From: Coprinopsis marcescibilis
Lineage: Eukaryota; Basidiomycota; Agaricomycetes; Agaricales; Psathyrellaceae
DNA: 52,625 nucleotides
Assembly (NCBI GenBank): GCA_004369085.1
Contig: ML210344.1
Coordinates: 2,308-54,932 of the forward strand
Direction of reading: 5' to 3'
In this document: one piece after another, positions 33,401 through 45,493 of the stretch
How the letters are laid out: every line of letters starts with the position of its first letter
Numbering within the stretch: the stretch's first letter is position 1
Program-made: the position numbers and the translations under genes
The notes under the pieces: model-generated
What the model saw: the letters and a program-made list of their open reading frames with translations, nothing else
Databases searched by the model: none
Told to the model about the DNA's origin: nothing

Positions 33401-35945
33401 GATGCGAGGCGAGTGTCTAAAAGCCGTCTCCAGTGGACCAGCCACGACTCCGTGATAGGTGTAAGAGCGTCATCACCCATCATCAATGCTGGTATGCGTG
33501 CAGAGTTTTCATCTGTGACATGGTCGCATCCTAAGATGAGGATGTCGGCGAGCAACGGCTGCTGTGCTGGTGTGAAACTTCTGGAAAGGAGGGTGGTAAT
33601 GCTGCGTAACAAGGGTGTGGGAGAGTCTCCGGGATTGAAGACATTGATGATGAAAGGACTGCCGTCGGGTGATCTGCCATGAAAGTCAGACAAAGGTTCA
33701 AACGAGGCGGGAAAAGACAACTGACTGGAGCGTGAGGATATATTTAGACAGGCTCCTTAATGCCGCGTTTATCGGATATAGTTCGTTTTCATCTAGCTCC
33801 AGCCCACCATCCACTCTTGAGTCCAGTTCTTGGTAAACATCCTTGAGGATACCTGCACTTTCTTCGATAATACTATCCTTTCCCTCAAGAATTCTGTCCC
33901 ATGCTTCGCTCTCTATTGTGCTCTGGAGTTCTGGGGACCAAGTAACCCACGCATCGATCGTTGCCGACAGGGCTTCGCCTTCCGACGACTCGCTGGACAC
34001 CATCCCGTGTCGGTGCTGGTCGTGGCGTAACCAAGCTAGGTCTGCCAAATCGACTTCCCCGGTTCGAGGCGGTCCCCCTTCCCGCACCGCCGCTTCTTGC
34101 GGATGAAATACTTTCTCCAGTCGCGCGACAAGGGCCCGTCTTGCATAGTTTCGAAGCGTTCGGTGGGCACCGAGCGAAGTCATGATCATGAGTTGCAAAT
34201 TATCGAAGTCTGTCTTCATAGGTGTTGAAGAACCTGGGTGGCCTTCTTTGCTCGACACTTCCGGAATGTGGGGAAACATGAAGTGCTTCAGAGTTTGCAT
34301 TGTAGCCGCGGAGGATGGGCTAGGAACGAGCCTATTGAGAAGGTCGACGAGCTTGTCCTCGAGCGTTGCGGGACTCAGTGGTTGAGGTTGGATTGTTAAC
34401 CGCGGGAGCGGTGATGCACAGAAAGCAAGCGATCTGAAGAGAATGGGTAGGACGTGGGACAACTGTTCCGACGTCAAGTGGAGAAGGTGTGGGGATGAAT
34501 GAGTGTGGAAAAGGGCGATGGCCAGCTCTGCAGGGTGTTTCACAGGGGGAGGGGGTGGGCGAGGTTGTTCGGTGTTGGTTGGGGACGTTAAGAACATGAG
34601 GCTGGATAGCGACGGTGCTCGTCTTTTGTGAGCACGCCGGCCAGATTTCTCGGTCGAAGCTGGTGACGGCGTTTCCTTCGGGGAAGGAATGCCTTGTGAT
34701 GCAGTGGATGAGGGAAGGTGGATGAGGTCGTCGATGAGGTTGCCATAGAATGCGAATAGTCCCATCAGGAGCTCCTCTCGAATACGGGATACGTTTGCAA
34801 GATGTGCTAGTAAGTCAGAGAGGAAGTTGCCAACAGTAATGATACACCGCTCGCACTCGCGTTTTGCTGCTCCGTCAATTTGCTTTGACTGGTGTGTGAG
34901 CAGACGGAACGCGTTTGCTAGACAGTCCTTAATCACGTCGATAAGAACCGTCTCTATACCACGGAGGTCCGACCCATCCTTGGTTATCGCAGCAAGTGCT
35001 TTGAACCGAACTTCCCACAAGTCGAGTGTCCAGGGTGTTGGTGAGTCGAGGAAGAAGGTAAGGCAGGACAGCGAATCTGACGTTGTTGGCCAGCTTGCGT
35101 TCTGAACCTTGGGATTGTTCCAGTAGGACTTCATAATCTCGAAACCGAGCGCATGCAAACCAGGGGTAGTCCACTGGGAACACAATCGAGTTAGAACAGG
35201 CTGGAGGGACGAGAACCGCGGGGGAGTCTGTGTTAACAGCATTTTTGAAAGTAGTCGGACGTGGGCGAGATTAGGCCTTGTTGGAGAGGAAAGCATCTCA
35301 ATCAACAACTCCACCGTGTAATCGGATTCTTCGATTTCCACTGGCACTGGCCCGTTAGGAAATGGAAAGACATCGGAACCGGATGTAAATGGTTCGGTTT
35401 GTGCGGCAGTAGCAGCATCCACTTCTTCAGCGACTTCCTTTGTATGTTTGGCAGTCAGAGACACAATCCCTGTAAGGAATGTTACTTGTAAAATGGGAAG
35501 CAAGGCTCATCGTGCATACCTGAAGGATCAACAGAAACACGGAACTTGTCATTAACTTCGTTCCATATACGATCCACCCCTGAGAGCTGAAAGATCTATT
35601 CCCAAAAGGTTTTAGAATTGATTTTTCTCAAATGAAATAACTGACCTCGTCGGACAGAAGAGCCCAATCCTCATCGTGGGTCACAGCCACACGGGATTGT
35701 GGGCACTGTCACAATGACGTTAGTCACCAGAGGAAGAACGAATCTCGAAGCATACATACTTTCTGAAGCAGAATTTTGTTCAGAGTCGACGCTGGGTGTA
35801 CGGCCTTTGATGGATTCATACCTAGTCAGCGGAAGTAAGTCGCGTTAATGATTCGATAACTTACTCTTGTCGGGAGGTCTGTGTACGTCACAAGAGACGC
35901 GCTGGAACTTTTGGACGAGAAGCTTGGTCCTCTTTGGCCTGTCAT
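30487..35945 (-). CDS. TSC2: Tuberin, TSC2 (Rap-GAP domain protein, Rheb GAP)
   Basis: Exons 35938/35945-35865, 35804-35760, 35705-35646, 35595-35520, 35469-33726, 33673-31459 and 31407-30487 close to 1713 residues if translation starts at 35945. The C-terminal Rap-GAP domain is unmistakable: DTHKVGIMYVAPGQ, a YAWWDDIRQILFHTATLMPS segment, then KKRHIGNDFVRIIWND, which contains the catalytic Asn thumb of Rap/Rheb GAPs. The rest is a long helical solenoid matching the tuberin N-terminal and middle regions. TSC2 with TSC1 forms the GAP for the small GTPase Rheb, restraining TORC1; it is present in basidiomycetes and fission yeast but not in budding yeast. The N-terminus is uncertain: a splice from 35985 to 35938 would instead join upstream sequence (ATG at 36084 or 36102) in frame, giving about 30 more residues or a fusion to the next gene. 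Confidence 0.93.
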
Positions 35946-35949
35946 ATGG

Positions 35950-37554
35950 TTAGAGTAGCCTAGACGGGGGTGGATATAACGCACTGAATGACGAGAAGAG
36001 CCTTTTAAGGGTACTTTTAGAACGGCTGGATATATTGGACGTCCGGTCGATGCTGCTGGTGTCGCTACCCTCTCCTGGACTCATCACAGTGATGGAGTTC
36101 ATTAGTTTTATCCATTCCCCTTCACTCAGAGAGATGGTGTGGGACCGAATGAATGTACATTGGTTGCGCATGTGGCCTTGTTGCGCGGAGTGATCGAAGG
36201 GGGAAGGACAGGCCTTAACATCCACATTCCCACTATGTTGCCAGAAGCAAACACAGCCATTTGGGGTATCTTCAGCCACGAACTCGAGCTGAACTGGTTC
36301 TTCTGCCATTGTCTGGTCACCAGAAAATGTGGCAATACCCCAGGAGGACGCCTTATCACAACCTGTTACCAAATGCAGTTCCCCATTCTCGATCTCGCGA
36401 CCGCATACACCGTTAGCAAACTTGTACCAACTATGCGCGTGCAAAGCCGCATATTCACGGAATTTTGTGAGATTTCGGATGTCTTCGTGTAAAGCCCCTT
36501 GCGGCATCGTAAGAAGCGCCCCTTCAGAACCTGTTCCTTGAAAGAGCAGTCCACTGTAATCACCGTACCCGTGAGACTGATGGTTCGCGGTTGATTCCAG
36601 GGTGAAAGCTACCTGAGTTTTTGGAAAGACGGACTTGAAAGATAGCTGTCGGAGGTGTGTTCTGGGAACTCGCTGATATCTTTGTGTTGGGTGAGCAAAG
36701 GCACGAATCCCTCTGGTAAAAGCCCCGCATTGTTTGGGTGCTCCGCGGGGAGGCATATGTTGAATAGGTAGTCGAACGCCCCTTCTGGCGTAATTATACC
36801 GACGTCGCCTACACTGACACCTTTGTCTACATAGGATTTTGGCAGGTGTCCGTTTGGTTGTGGAATCCACAGAGGGAAGCCATGCCGTTTTTGGAGCAGT
36901 TGACGTTCGTAGACAGTGTTACTAGGAGGTGGTGCACTTCCGCGTTCCTGATCGCTCGAAATGAGATGAGGCCAATGAGGAGCACACAGAAACTCACAGA
37001 GGATGGTGTTCGCGCGGTTTGCCCTGACTGACGTCAATGATTGGACCATCGGAGGATCAAACAACATACTAAATCGTGGTATGTCCAAGGTTGAATCGTG
37101 TCTCTGCTTCTAATGAATACATGTTGAATGCATCACTTGGCGAAACGGTGCTTACGGTTCTAGATGGAGAATATACATTGGCTGAGGTGGGGTGAGGCGA
37201 GGTCCAGACTAAATGATGCAATGCGTACCTTGCTCGGACACTGGGGTTGACAACGCTGACAAAGGGCGACCTTGGTCTTGGTGTGTATGGCCAGCAGCTA
37301 ATGTCGGTAACTGGCAGACAGGTTTAGACTATTAAGGCGTTGATCAAGGCAGGTTTCTTACTGCGGAGATGGTTTGCCTGCGTTCGGCATGATGTCCTTG
37401 GTCTAGTACAGGCCGATGGGTGAGAGGTTGCTTGAGTCAATAGAAAACTACAATATTTACTGATGTTCACATTCAAAGTGACTCTGTTATGGTCGTTTCC
37501 CGAGCTGTTGAATTCGCCTCCACTGACCTGGGCCGACGAGGATCGAGTGAACAT
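35950..37554 (-). CDS. Recurrent basidiomycete protein family of unknown function
   Basis: I recognise the core, not a function. Two blocks, YERQLLQKRHGFPLWIPQPN (about 36840-36910) with DVGIITPEGAFDYLFNIC, and, after an intron (AG|gtagct near 36613 to about 36555), SGLLFQGTGSEGALLTMP and YKFANGVCGREIENGELHL, match a family I recall as multi-copy in Agaricomycetes, without a named domain. The most upstream likely exon (37554 on) encodes FTRSSSAQVSGGEFNSSG, a Gly/Asn-rich N-terminal motif of the GGxFNxxGxxxN kind seen at the start of many Agaricomycete NLR-type and related proteins. The 5' exons between 37089 and 37554 are uncertain, as is the intron near 37000. The last exon runs without a stop to 35950, only 4 bp from the candidate TSC2 start and in a frame that can splice into TSC2. 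Confidence 0.65.
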
Positions 37555-37602
37555 GGATGAACTAATGGGGAATTGGTTTAATTGGCCCGTCAGGGCAGGG
37601 AA

Positions 37603-38618
37603 TTAATTAAGGACTCGCCTTGGATGGGTGCCTTGACTTGAGGATGGCAGATTGTAAGGAGACATAAAAGAAATAGGCTCATAAAGACGTTGTGCACGTC
37701 TTTCTGCCAGTGCAGCTGCCCTATGTTGCAGTGGTGTAGTAACATGGGTATGGGCGGTTTCAGGNNNNNNNNNNNNNNNNNNNNNNNNNNNNNNNNNNNN
37801 NNNNNNNNNNNNNNNNNNNNNNNNNNNNNNNNNNNNNNNNNNNNNNNNNNNNNNNNNNNNNNNNNNNNNNNNNNNNNNNNNNNNNNNNNNNNNNNNNNNN
37901 NNNNNNNNNNNNNNNNNNNNNNNNNNNNNNNNNNNNNNNNNNNNNNNNNNNNNNNNNNNNNNNNNNNNNNNNNNNNNNNNNNNNNNNNNNNNNNNNNNNN
38001 NNNNNNNNNNNNNNNNNNNNNNNNNNNNNNNNNNNNNNNNNNNNNNNNNNNNNNNNNNNNNNNNNNNNNNNNNNNNNNNNNNNNNNNNNNNNNNNNNNNN
38101 NNNNNNNNNNNNNNNNNNNNNNNNNNNNNNNNNNNNNNNNNNNNNNNNNNNNNNNNNNNNNNNNNNNNNNNNNNNNNNNNNNNNNNNNNNNNNNNNNNNN
38201 NNNNNNNNNNNNNNNNNNNNNNNNNNNNNNNNNNNNNNNNNNNNNNNNNNNNNNNNNNNNNNNNNNNNNNNNNNNNNNNNNNNNNNNNNNNNNNNNNNNN
38301 NNNNNNNNNNNNNNNNNNNNNNNNNNNNNNNNNNNNNNNNNNNNNNNNNNNNNNNNNNNNNNNNCTGAGCCTTCTGTACTGTGGGTTTATCGGCGTCTAA
38401 CGGTTTGGCCGATTGATTGCCGCTGAGAACAATTGGTGGAACGAGAGAGGGAAAGTGGCCACTGGGAAGAGGCCCTTTTCTTGTTTCAGGTAGAAACATG
38501 GTGAGCACGCGGAGATATAGTTCGAAACTGTGTGTACTGAATGGTAGATCTTCATGTGCCATTTTCTGATGGCAAATTGGTTGTAAGCCTCAGCGGCTCG
38601 AGAAGCGGGTATCCTCAT
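37603..38618 (-). other. Possible gene interrupted by the assembly gap
   Basis: On the minus strand, open sequence runs into the gap from the right (starting around 38618 or 38562) and out of it on the left to a stop at 37603. The visible flanks are short (about 65 and 53 residues) and match nothing I know. Open reading across Ns is not evidence of coding, so I list this only as something the gap may hide. Confidence 0.2.
37765..38364. other. Assembly gap (600 N)
   Basis: Exactly 600 undetermined bases. The round length suggests a placeholder or a mate-pair size estimate rather than a measured distance. Confidence 0.99.
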
Positions 38619-39337
38619 GTCTGGGCAGTGCCGATGGATGCTGTTTGAATCCGCACCAAAGATTCAAACCGTTGTCAGAGCTTCTTTTGACCTCAGAAAC
38701 TCGTCATTCATAGCTCTTGCTCGCTTCTGAAACTAACCGATTGTGTCGACATTAAGCTGCGCGTATTGAAGCTCTTCCTACGTTGGCCGATGGCTTATGA
38801 GGTCAGTAAGATTGGACTCTTTTCACCCCAGTGCTTTGGTTCTTAAAGTCCACCGATAGATGAAATGAAACAGGGTCATGACAGTTTTCCCCCGAAATTA
38901 ATCACACCAGGCGTTGGCCGCAGTATCCCAAGAAGTCTCGTGGCCATGTTTGAAAATGGTGCATTCTCCTTCAGTATAATGGTCTGGCGATTTGCTGTTG
39001 GTGGCAAATGTCAAGCGTTAGCCCACTGTGCGTTTCGATTGCCGATTTTAGAGGCGAATATTCTTCACAATCAGGAAACGTTTTTCCTGCCCCAGTCAAA
39101 TGCGCAGTCCTGCAGGCTGATCGAACATTTTGGGCCGTGGCGCAAGACCCTGGGGCATGGTCCGTACGATCTGTCTAGCTTCTCGGCTTAGTAGGCGTCC
39201 GATATCGAGGCTGTTCAAACGAGCCCTGAAACGCATACACCACATAAAGTCTGTAGGTTCAAACAAAGGTCTCAGCACAAACTAGAGTTCTTCGTCTTCC
39301 TCCTTCTACAGCTGGCCTGTTTTCGTCTCCTTCAACA
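38365..39337. other. Intergenic upstream of GTPase copy F, no gene recognised
   Basis: Apart from the short open stretch that runs into the gap, I see no conserved protein in these 970 bp. The promoter of copy F should lie in the last few hundred bases; no specific element can be named. Confidence 0.4.
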
Positions 39338-41095
39338 ATGGCATCTCCATCTCAACTTCCTGTACCAGTCAAGAAACAACGCAGGGCGACTAATGCTAGT
39401 GCTACGACGCCGGCGTTCGTTATCAAGAAGAGGTTTGATGACAATAATATGGGATTCAAAGCGGTCAAAACAAAGGACCGCCTGAGGGGTGCCCACAGGG
39501 ATCTCACCCTCAAAATAGACGATAAACCCGCCACCTCTACCATCCCATTCGTCACATCGAGTGATAATGAAGAGGACTACATTCTGTATGTTAATTGATA
39601 CTCTTATCTGCAATCGATTGCTAATTATCTTCATACGTCGCAGCGTAATGGGAAGTAGTGGCGCCGGAAAGACTTCTGTATGTGATTTCATTTGAATTAA
39701 AGTGGATGGTTTCCTAATGTAATGTGTTGCGGGTTCCAGTTCATTAATGTCGCGAGTGGGTCGCGTTTGCCCGTCAGTTCTGGGCTGAACTCGTGCACGA
39801 CGGAAATTGCCGTGTCTGAACCGTTTATGTTGGACGGTCGGCGAGTGCGCCTTGTTGATACACCTGGATTCGACGATTCAAGTCGGAGCGATGCGGATGT
39901 GTTGGCGACGATTGCGAGGTTCCTCGCACAAGAGTGCGTACCGACCCTCTCGGTCGTTCTTAACAATCGACTATAATGCTGACTCACCTTGTCACCTTGC
40001 AGGTACACCAAGGGCCGGAAATTACAGGGCATCCTGTACTTCCATCGGATCTCCGACGTGCGAATGGGCGCATTGTCGAAGCGCAACTTTGTGATGTTTC
40101 AGAAGATGTGTGGGGAGCATACCTATGCCAATGTGGTGCTCGTTACTTCAAGGTGGAGCGAGGTGAACGAGTTGGTTGGGATTAGCAGGGAGAATGAGCT
40201 CAAGTCAAAGGGAATCTTCTTCAAGCCTCTCATTGAAGCTGGCGCGCCACTTGTGAGGTACGAGCGCAACATCGACTCGGCGCACCACGCCATTCGACAG
40301 GTTTTGCGTCGGGCACCAGTCACTTTGACGATCCAGAAGGAGATGGCGGTGGAGAGGAAGGCTTTGGCCCAGACGCAAGCGGGTATGGAGCTCCAGCTGG
40401 AGAAGTTGGGACATATCCAGAAGTACCAAGAGAGCCTCAAGGGTCTTACACAAGAGATCGAGATTGTTAAACAGGAGAACGACATGCAAACGCAGCAAGA
40501 GTTGGAGGCCGACCTGAAGGAGCTCTTGGTGAAGATGAAGGTTTTGGAAGAGGAGAACCGCAAATTGCTATCGAGGAAGAGTTCATGGGAGTGGGAGCTG
40601 GTGCCGGCGGCTAAAGATATACCAGACATCCCGTCTGAGGCTTCGACGAGGCATCCGACATCAGCGGATTTGAAGGATATCCCTTCTGAGACGTCTAGCG
40701 CCGTACAAGATACGTTTGCTAGCAGGGCGAATGCGATCCGCGTAGCCAGCCAAGCGGAGGAGGAGGAGGAGGAGGAGTTGGGAACGACACTAGGCGTTCC
40801 TCCGACGAGGACAGAGAGGCTTATCAGCGACTCGGAGCCTAGGATGATCGGTGCTATGCCGAGGGAGACTCATCCGACAACAACAGCTGCTTCCACGCAA
40901 GCAGCCAAGTCAGCGCCAGCGTCAGCACGAAAGGCGCCTATTGCTGACGTGGTTTCGGAAGGAAAATGTTGCGGTGGCAGTGGAAGTGATGGGTTGACGA
41001 TGTCATGGGGGGATTGGTTATTTAGCATGCATCCCAGTATTTTATTGCCATTTACATACATTCTGTCTGGACTCTTGGGACAGGCAAGCCACTAG
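39338..41095 (+). CDS. P-loop GTPase, copy F, with C-terminal hydrophobic tail and altered G4
   Basis: Exons 39338-39585, 39644-39677, 39740-39933 and 40003-41095 close to 522 residues. The P-loop GSSGAGKTS (residues 86-94) is on a 34-nt exon; the G3 exon is 194 nt as in copy B, with LVDTPGFDD around residue 134. The G4-like motif reads VTSRWSE: the Asp found in the other copies is Ser. After the G domain comes a Gln/Glu/Lys/Leu coiled-coil, an acidic Ser/Thr/Pro-rich linker with a short run of Glu, and a hydrophobic C-terminus (ILLPFTYILSGLLG) that may anchor the protein in a membrane. The 82-residue N-terminal extension is basic and Ser/Thr-rich. Copies B and F form one subtype (extended N-terminus, 194-nt exon, hydrophobic tail). 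It is separated from the main cluster by about 19 kb. Confidence 0.87.
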
Positions 41096-41210
41096 ACACA
41101 TCCATAAGTATTGTTATCTTATAGATTAACTTATATGTAGAGTATAGAGGCTGAAACTAATAGACGGGCTGGCCCCTTTATGATAGTAGCTGATGTGGAG
41201 AATCAGTGTG

Positions 41211-41270
41211 TCACGTGGTGGGACACGTCGGCTTGACACGTCAATTGGCTGGCGGTGAATCTCATAAATA
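41211..41270 (+). promoter_or_regulatory. KAR2 promoter: repeated ACGTGT/GACACGTC elements, ATTGG and TATA-like box
   Basis: Immediately upstream of KAR2 lie TCACGTGG (41211-41218), two identical copies of GACACGTC (41222-41229 and 41235-41242, 13 bp apart), an ATTGG (inverted CCAAT, 41244-41248) and ATAAATA (41264-41270), about 50 bp before the ATG. The reverse of GACACGTC contains ACGTGT, the core described for Hac1-bound UPRE-2 sites, so these are plausible unfolded-protein-response elements. The motif clustering is seen in the sequence; the regulator is inferred. Confidence 0.6.
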
Positions 41271-41319
41271 GAGCGGACAACTTTTGGCCTTTCTCAAAGC
41301 TCTTTTCACGACCATCATC

Positions 41320-43787
<2,468 letters not shown>

Positions 43788-44339
43788 TTATATTGTTATT
43801 AGTCACTCTATTTCCTTCTGACTGGGGTGTCAGAAGTCTTTAAAACTTGCAGCTATGATCGTTACCACGCACGCAGAGTACTAGAATGTACTTAGAGTAT
43901 TTAATTACCGAATAGCAAGCATGTCCAGATCACATCCACTTTAATTTCCGAGTACCATGAGTGTGGCGGGCGGGCTCACCAGCTTCGCCGAGGTTCACCA
44001 GGTAAAAACACTACGTCACCTCCTTCGCCCAGCGCCGGAACTAAGCTTCCGAATAACTTAATTCTTGGCACACGACGCAAACTGGACTAAATGGGTTGTG
44101 AATGGGGTGGATTAACAGCAGAGACGCATGCGGGTGCTTGGTATAGGTGTACAAGGTGAGGGTAATGCAAATTAATACGAAGAATGCGGGTAGGATGGAG
44201 GCGTAAATAGAGAAGAGAGGCGGAATTATACTAATACAACACATGGGACGGAGGAAGGGGAATGATCAGAGAGAGCGATAGCTGGTGGTGAATAGAGTGA
44301 AAATGTGAGGAGATGAAAAAGGGAGCCGATGGAGTGGCT
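43788..44339. other. Convergent 3' region between KAR2 and NAA30
   Basis: About 550 bp between two converging genes. Only 3' UTR-like AT-rich sequence is visible. No gene, repeat or RNA is recognised. Confidence 0.5.
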
Positions 44340-45262
44340 TCATCGTGATGATTCGTAGTCATCTTCATCGTCGGAGTAGGGAATTACGGGGATCGCGCGA
44401 TAAGGCTGGTGGTGCCTCCGTTGTAAATGCAGGTTGCTGGGAGCCGTGTATGAAGAGGATGAGTCTTCCGAGCTGTCGTCGGATTCGGCTGGTGGGACGA
44501 CGAGCACGAGTCTAAAGGCGTCCTTGCCGTTCAGGTAAAACCGATACAATCGCTTCTCGCGAATGAAACCCAGGGACTCATATAATGACAGGGCAGCGTA
44601 ATTGTCATACTCTGTCTCTAAGAAGATCTGTGTGGGTCTGGATGAGCGTTTCAACTCGGGAAAACGTGGGGGAAGGGTTCTGACCTCGTTTACGCCTTCC
44701 CGCTTCATGGCTTCTATAGAGTTGCGGACGAGAGTGCTGGCTAGAAAACGGGGAAAATAAGAAACAGAATCCGCACCAAAGGTGTTTTATCCGTTCGTTG
44801 GGAGATCTAATAAGACATCTTGTAAATTGTAAGAGAGGTGGGGGAGGGGTGACTGACCTATTCCTCGCTTTCGCCACTGCTTATCAACGCTCAACATGGC
44901 AATGTAGCCCCTGTTAGTGCTTCCTCGATGCATGCTCTGCTTACATACAATGACGCCTATTGGCTCGGAAGATGCAGAGTCGCTTGAATAGGCCTGTTGG
45001 GAACGAAAATTAGATGAGACGAGGCGGAATAGCTGAATGTACCGACGAGAAATGACAAATTCGGCCTGGACGGAAGGGGGGAAAGACATATCAGTATTGG
45101 TCTTCATCGCTGTGTCACACGACCCCGCCGTACTCACCATTGATGCAGGAAATAGCGGAACGTGTAAATCACATAGGGCTCGCTTAGCTCATTCTGGACG
45201 AGGGCCATTATATGAGGTAAATCCGATTCTCCTACGTACTGACGGTATATTATGTCTGCCAT
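44340..45262 (-). CDS. NAA30: N-alpha-acetyltransferase 30, catalytic subunit of NatC (Mak3)
   Basis: Exons 45262-45138, 45065-45047, 44993-44858, 44740-44685 and 44627-44340 close to 207 residues. The GNAT fold is evident: YTFRYFLHQWPNLSFLA at the N-terminus, the acetyl-CoA site MLSVDKQWRKRGIAS (Q/R-x-x-G-x-G/A type), and the LETEYDNYAALSLYESLGF segment characteristic of Naa30/Mak3. NatC, with Naa35 and Naa38, acetylates N-terminal Met followed by a bulky hydrophobic residue on nascent chains at the ribosome. The protein continues past the usual end into an acidic, Ser-rich and then His/Arg/Asp-rich tail of about 50 residues (DDSSEDSSSS...DDEDDYESS). One coding exon is only 19 nt. Confidence 0.93.
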
Positions 45263-45493
45263 TATTCTTAAGGAGATGATGGCAGTAGGAGGACAAGTTG
45301 CTGTGTGGACCCGGGCCTTACGCGCTGCGTGACGCAACCTCTTTACACCGCGTGTGTGACACCTCCGTGACAAAAGTCACAGACCTACTCGATCTCTCAG
45401 GTGCAACCGATAGAGATAGGTGGTAGATAGTGATATTATGGACTTTCACATCTTTACAACAAAACGAACGTGGCGATATCTAATTACGATTAA

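Noticed and set aside
37603..38562. Long open frame spanning the run of N
   Set aside because: Most of it is undetermined sequence; an open frame over Ns is meaningless. Kept only as a low-confidence remark.
38865..39191. 108-codon open frame on the plus strand upstream of GTPase copy F
   Set aside because: No recognisable domain, no splice sites leading anywhere, and it lies in AT/GC-neutral intergenic sequence.
2055..41095. Naming the GTPases firmly as AIG1, septins or dynamins
   Set aside because: Motif order fits AIG1/Toc best, and size and the missing dynamin middle domain argue against dynamin, but without a profile search the subfamily stays open.
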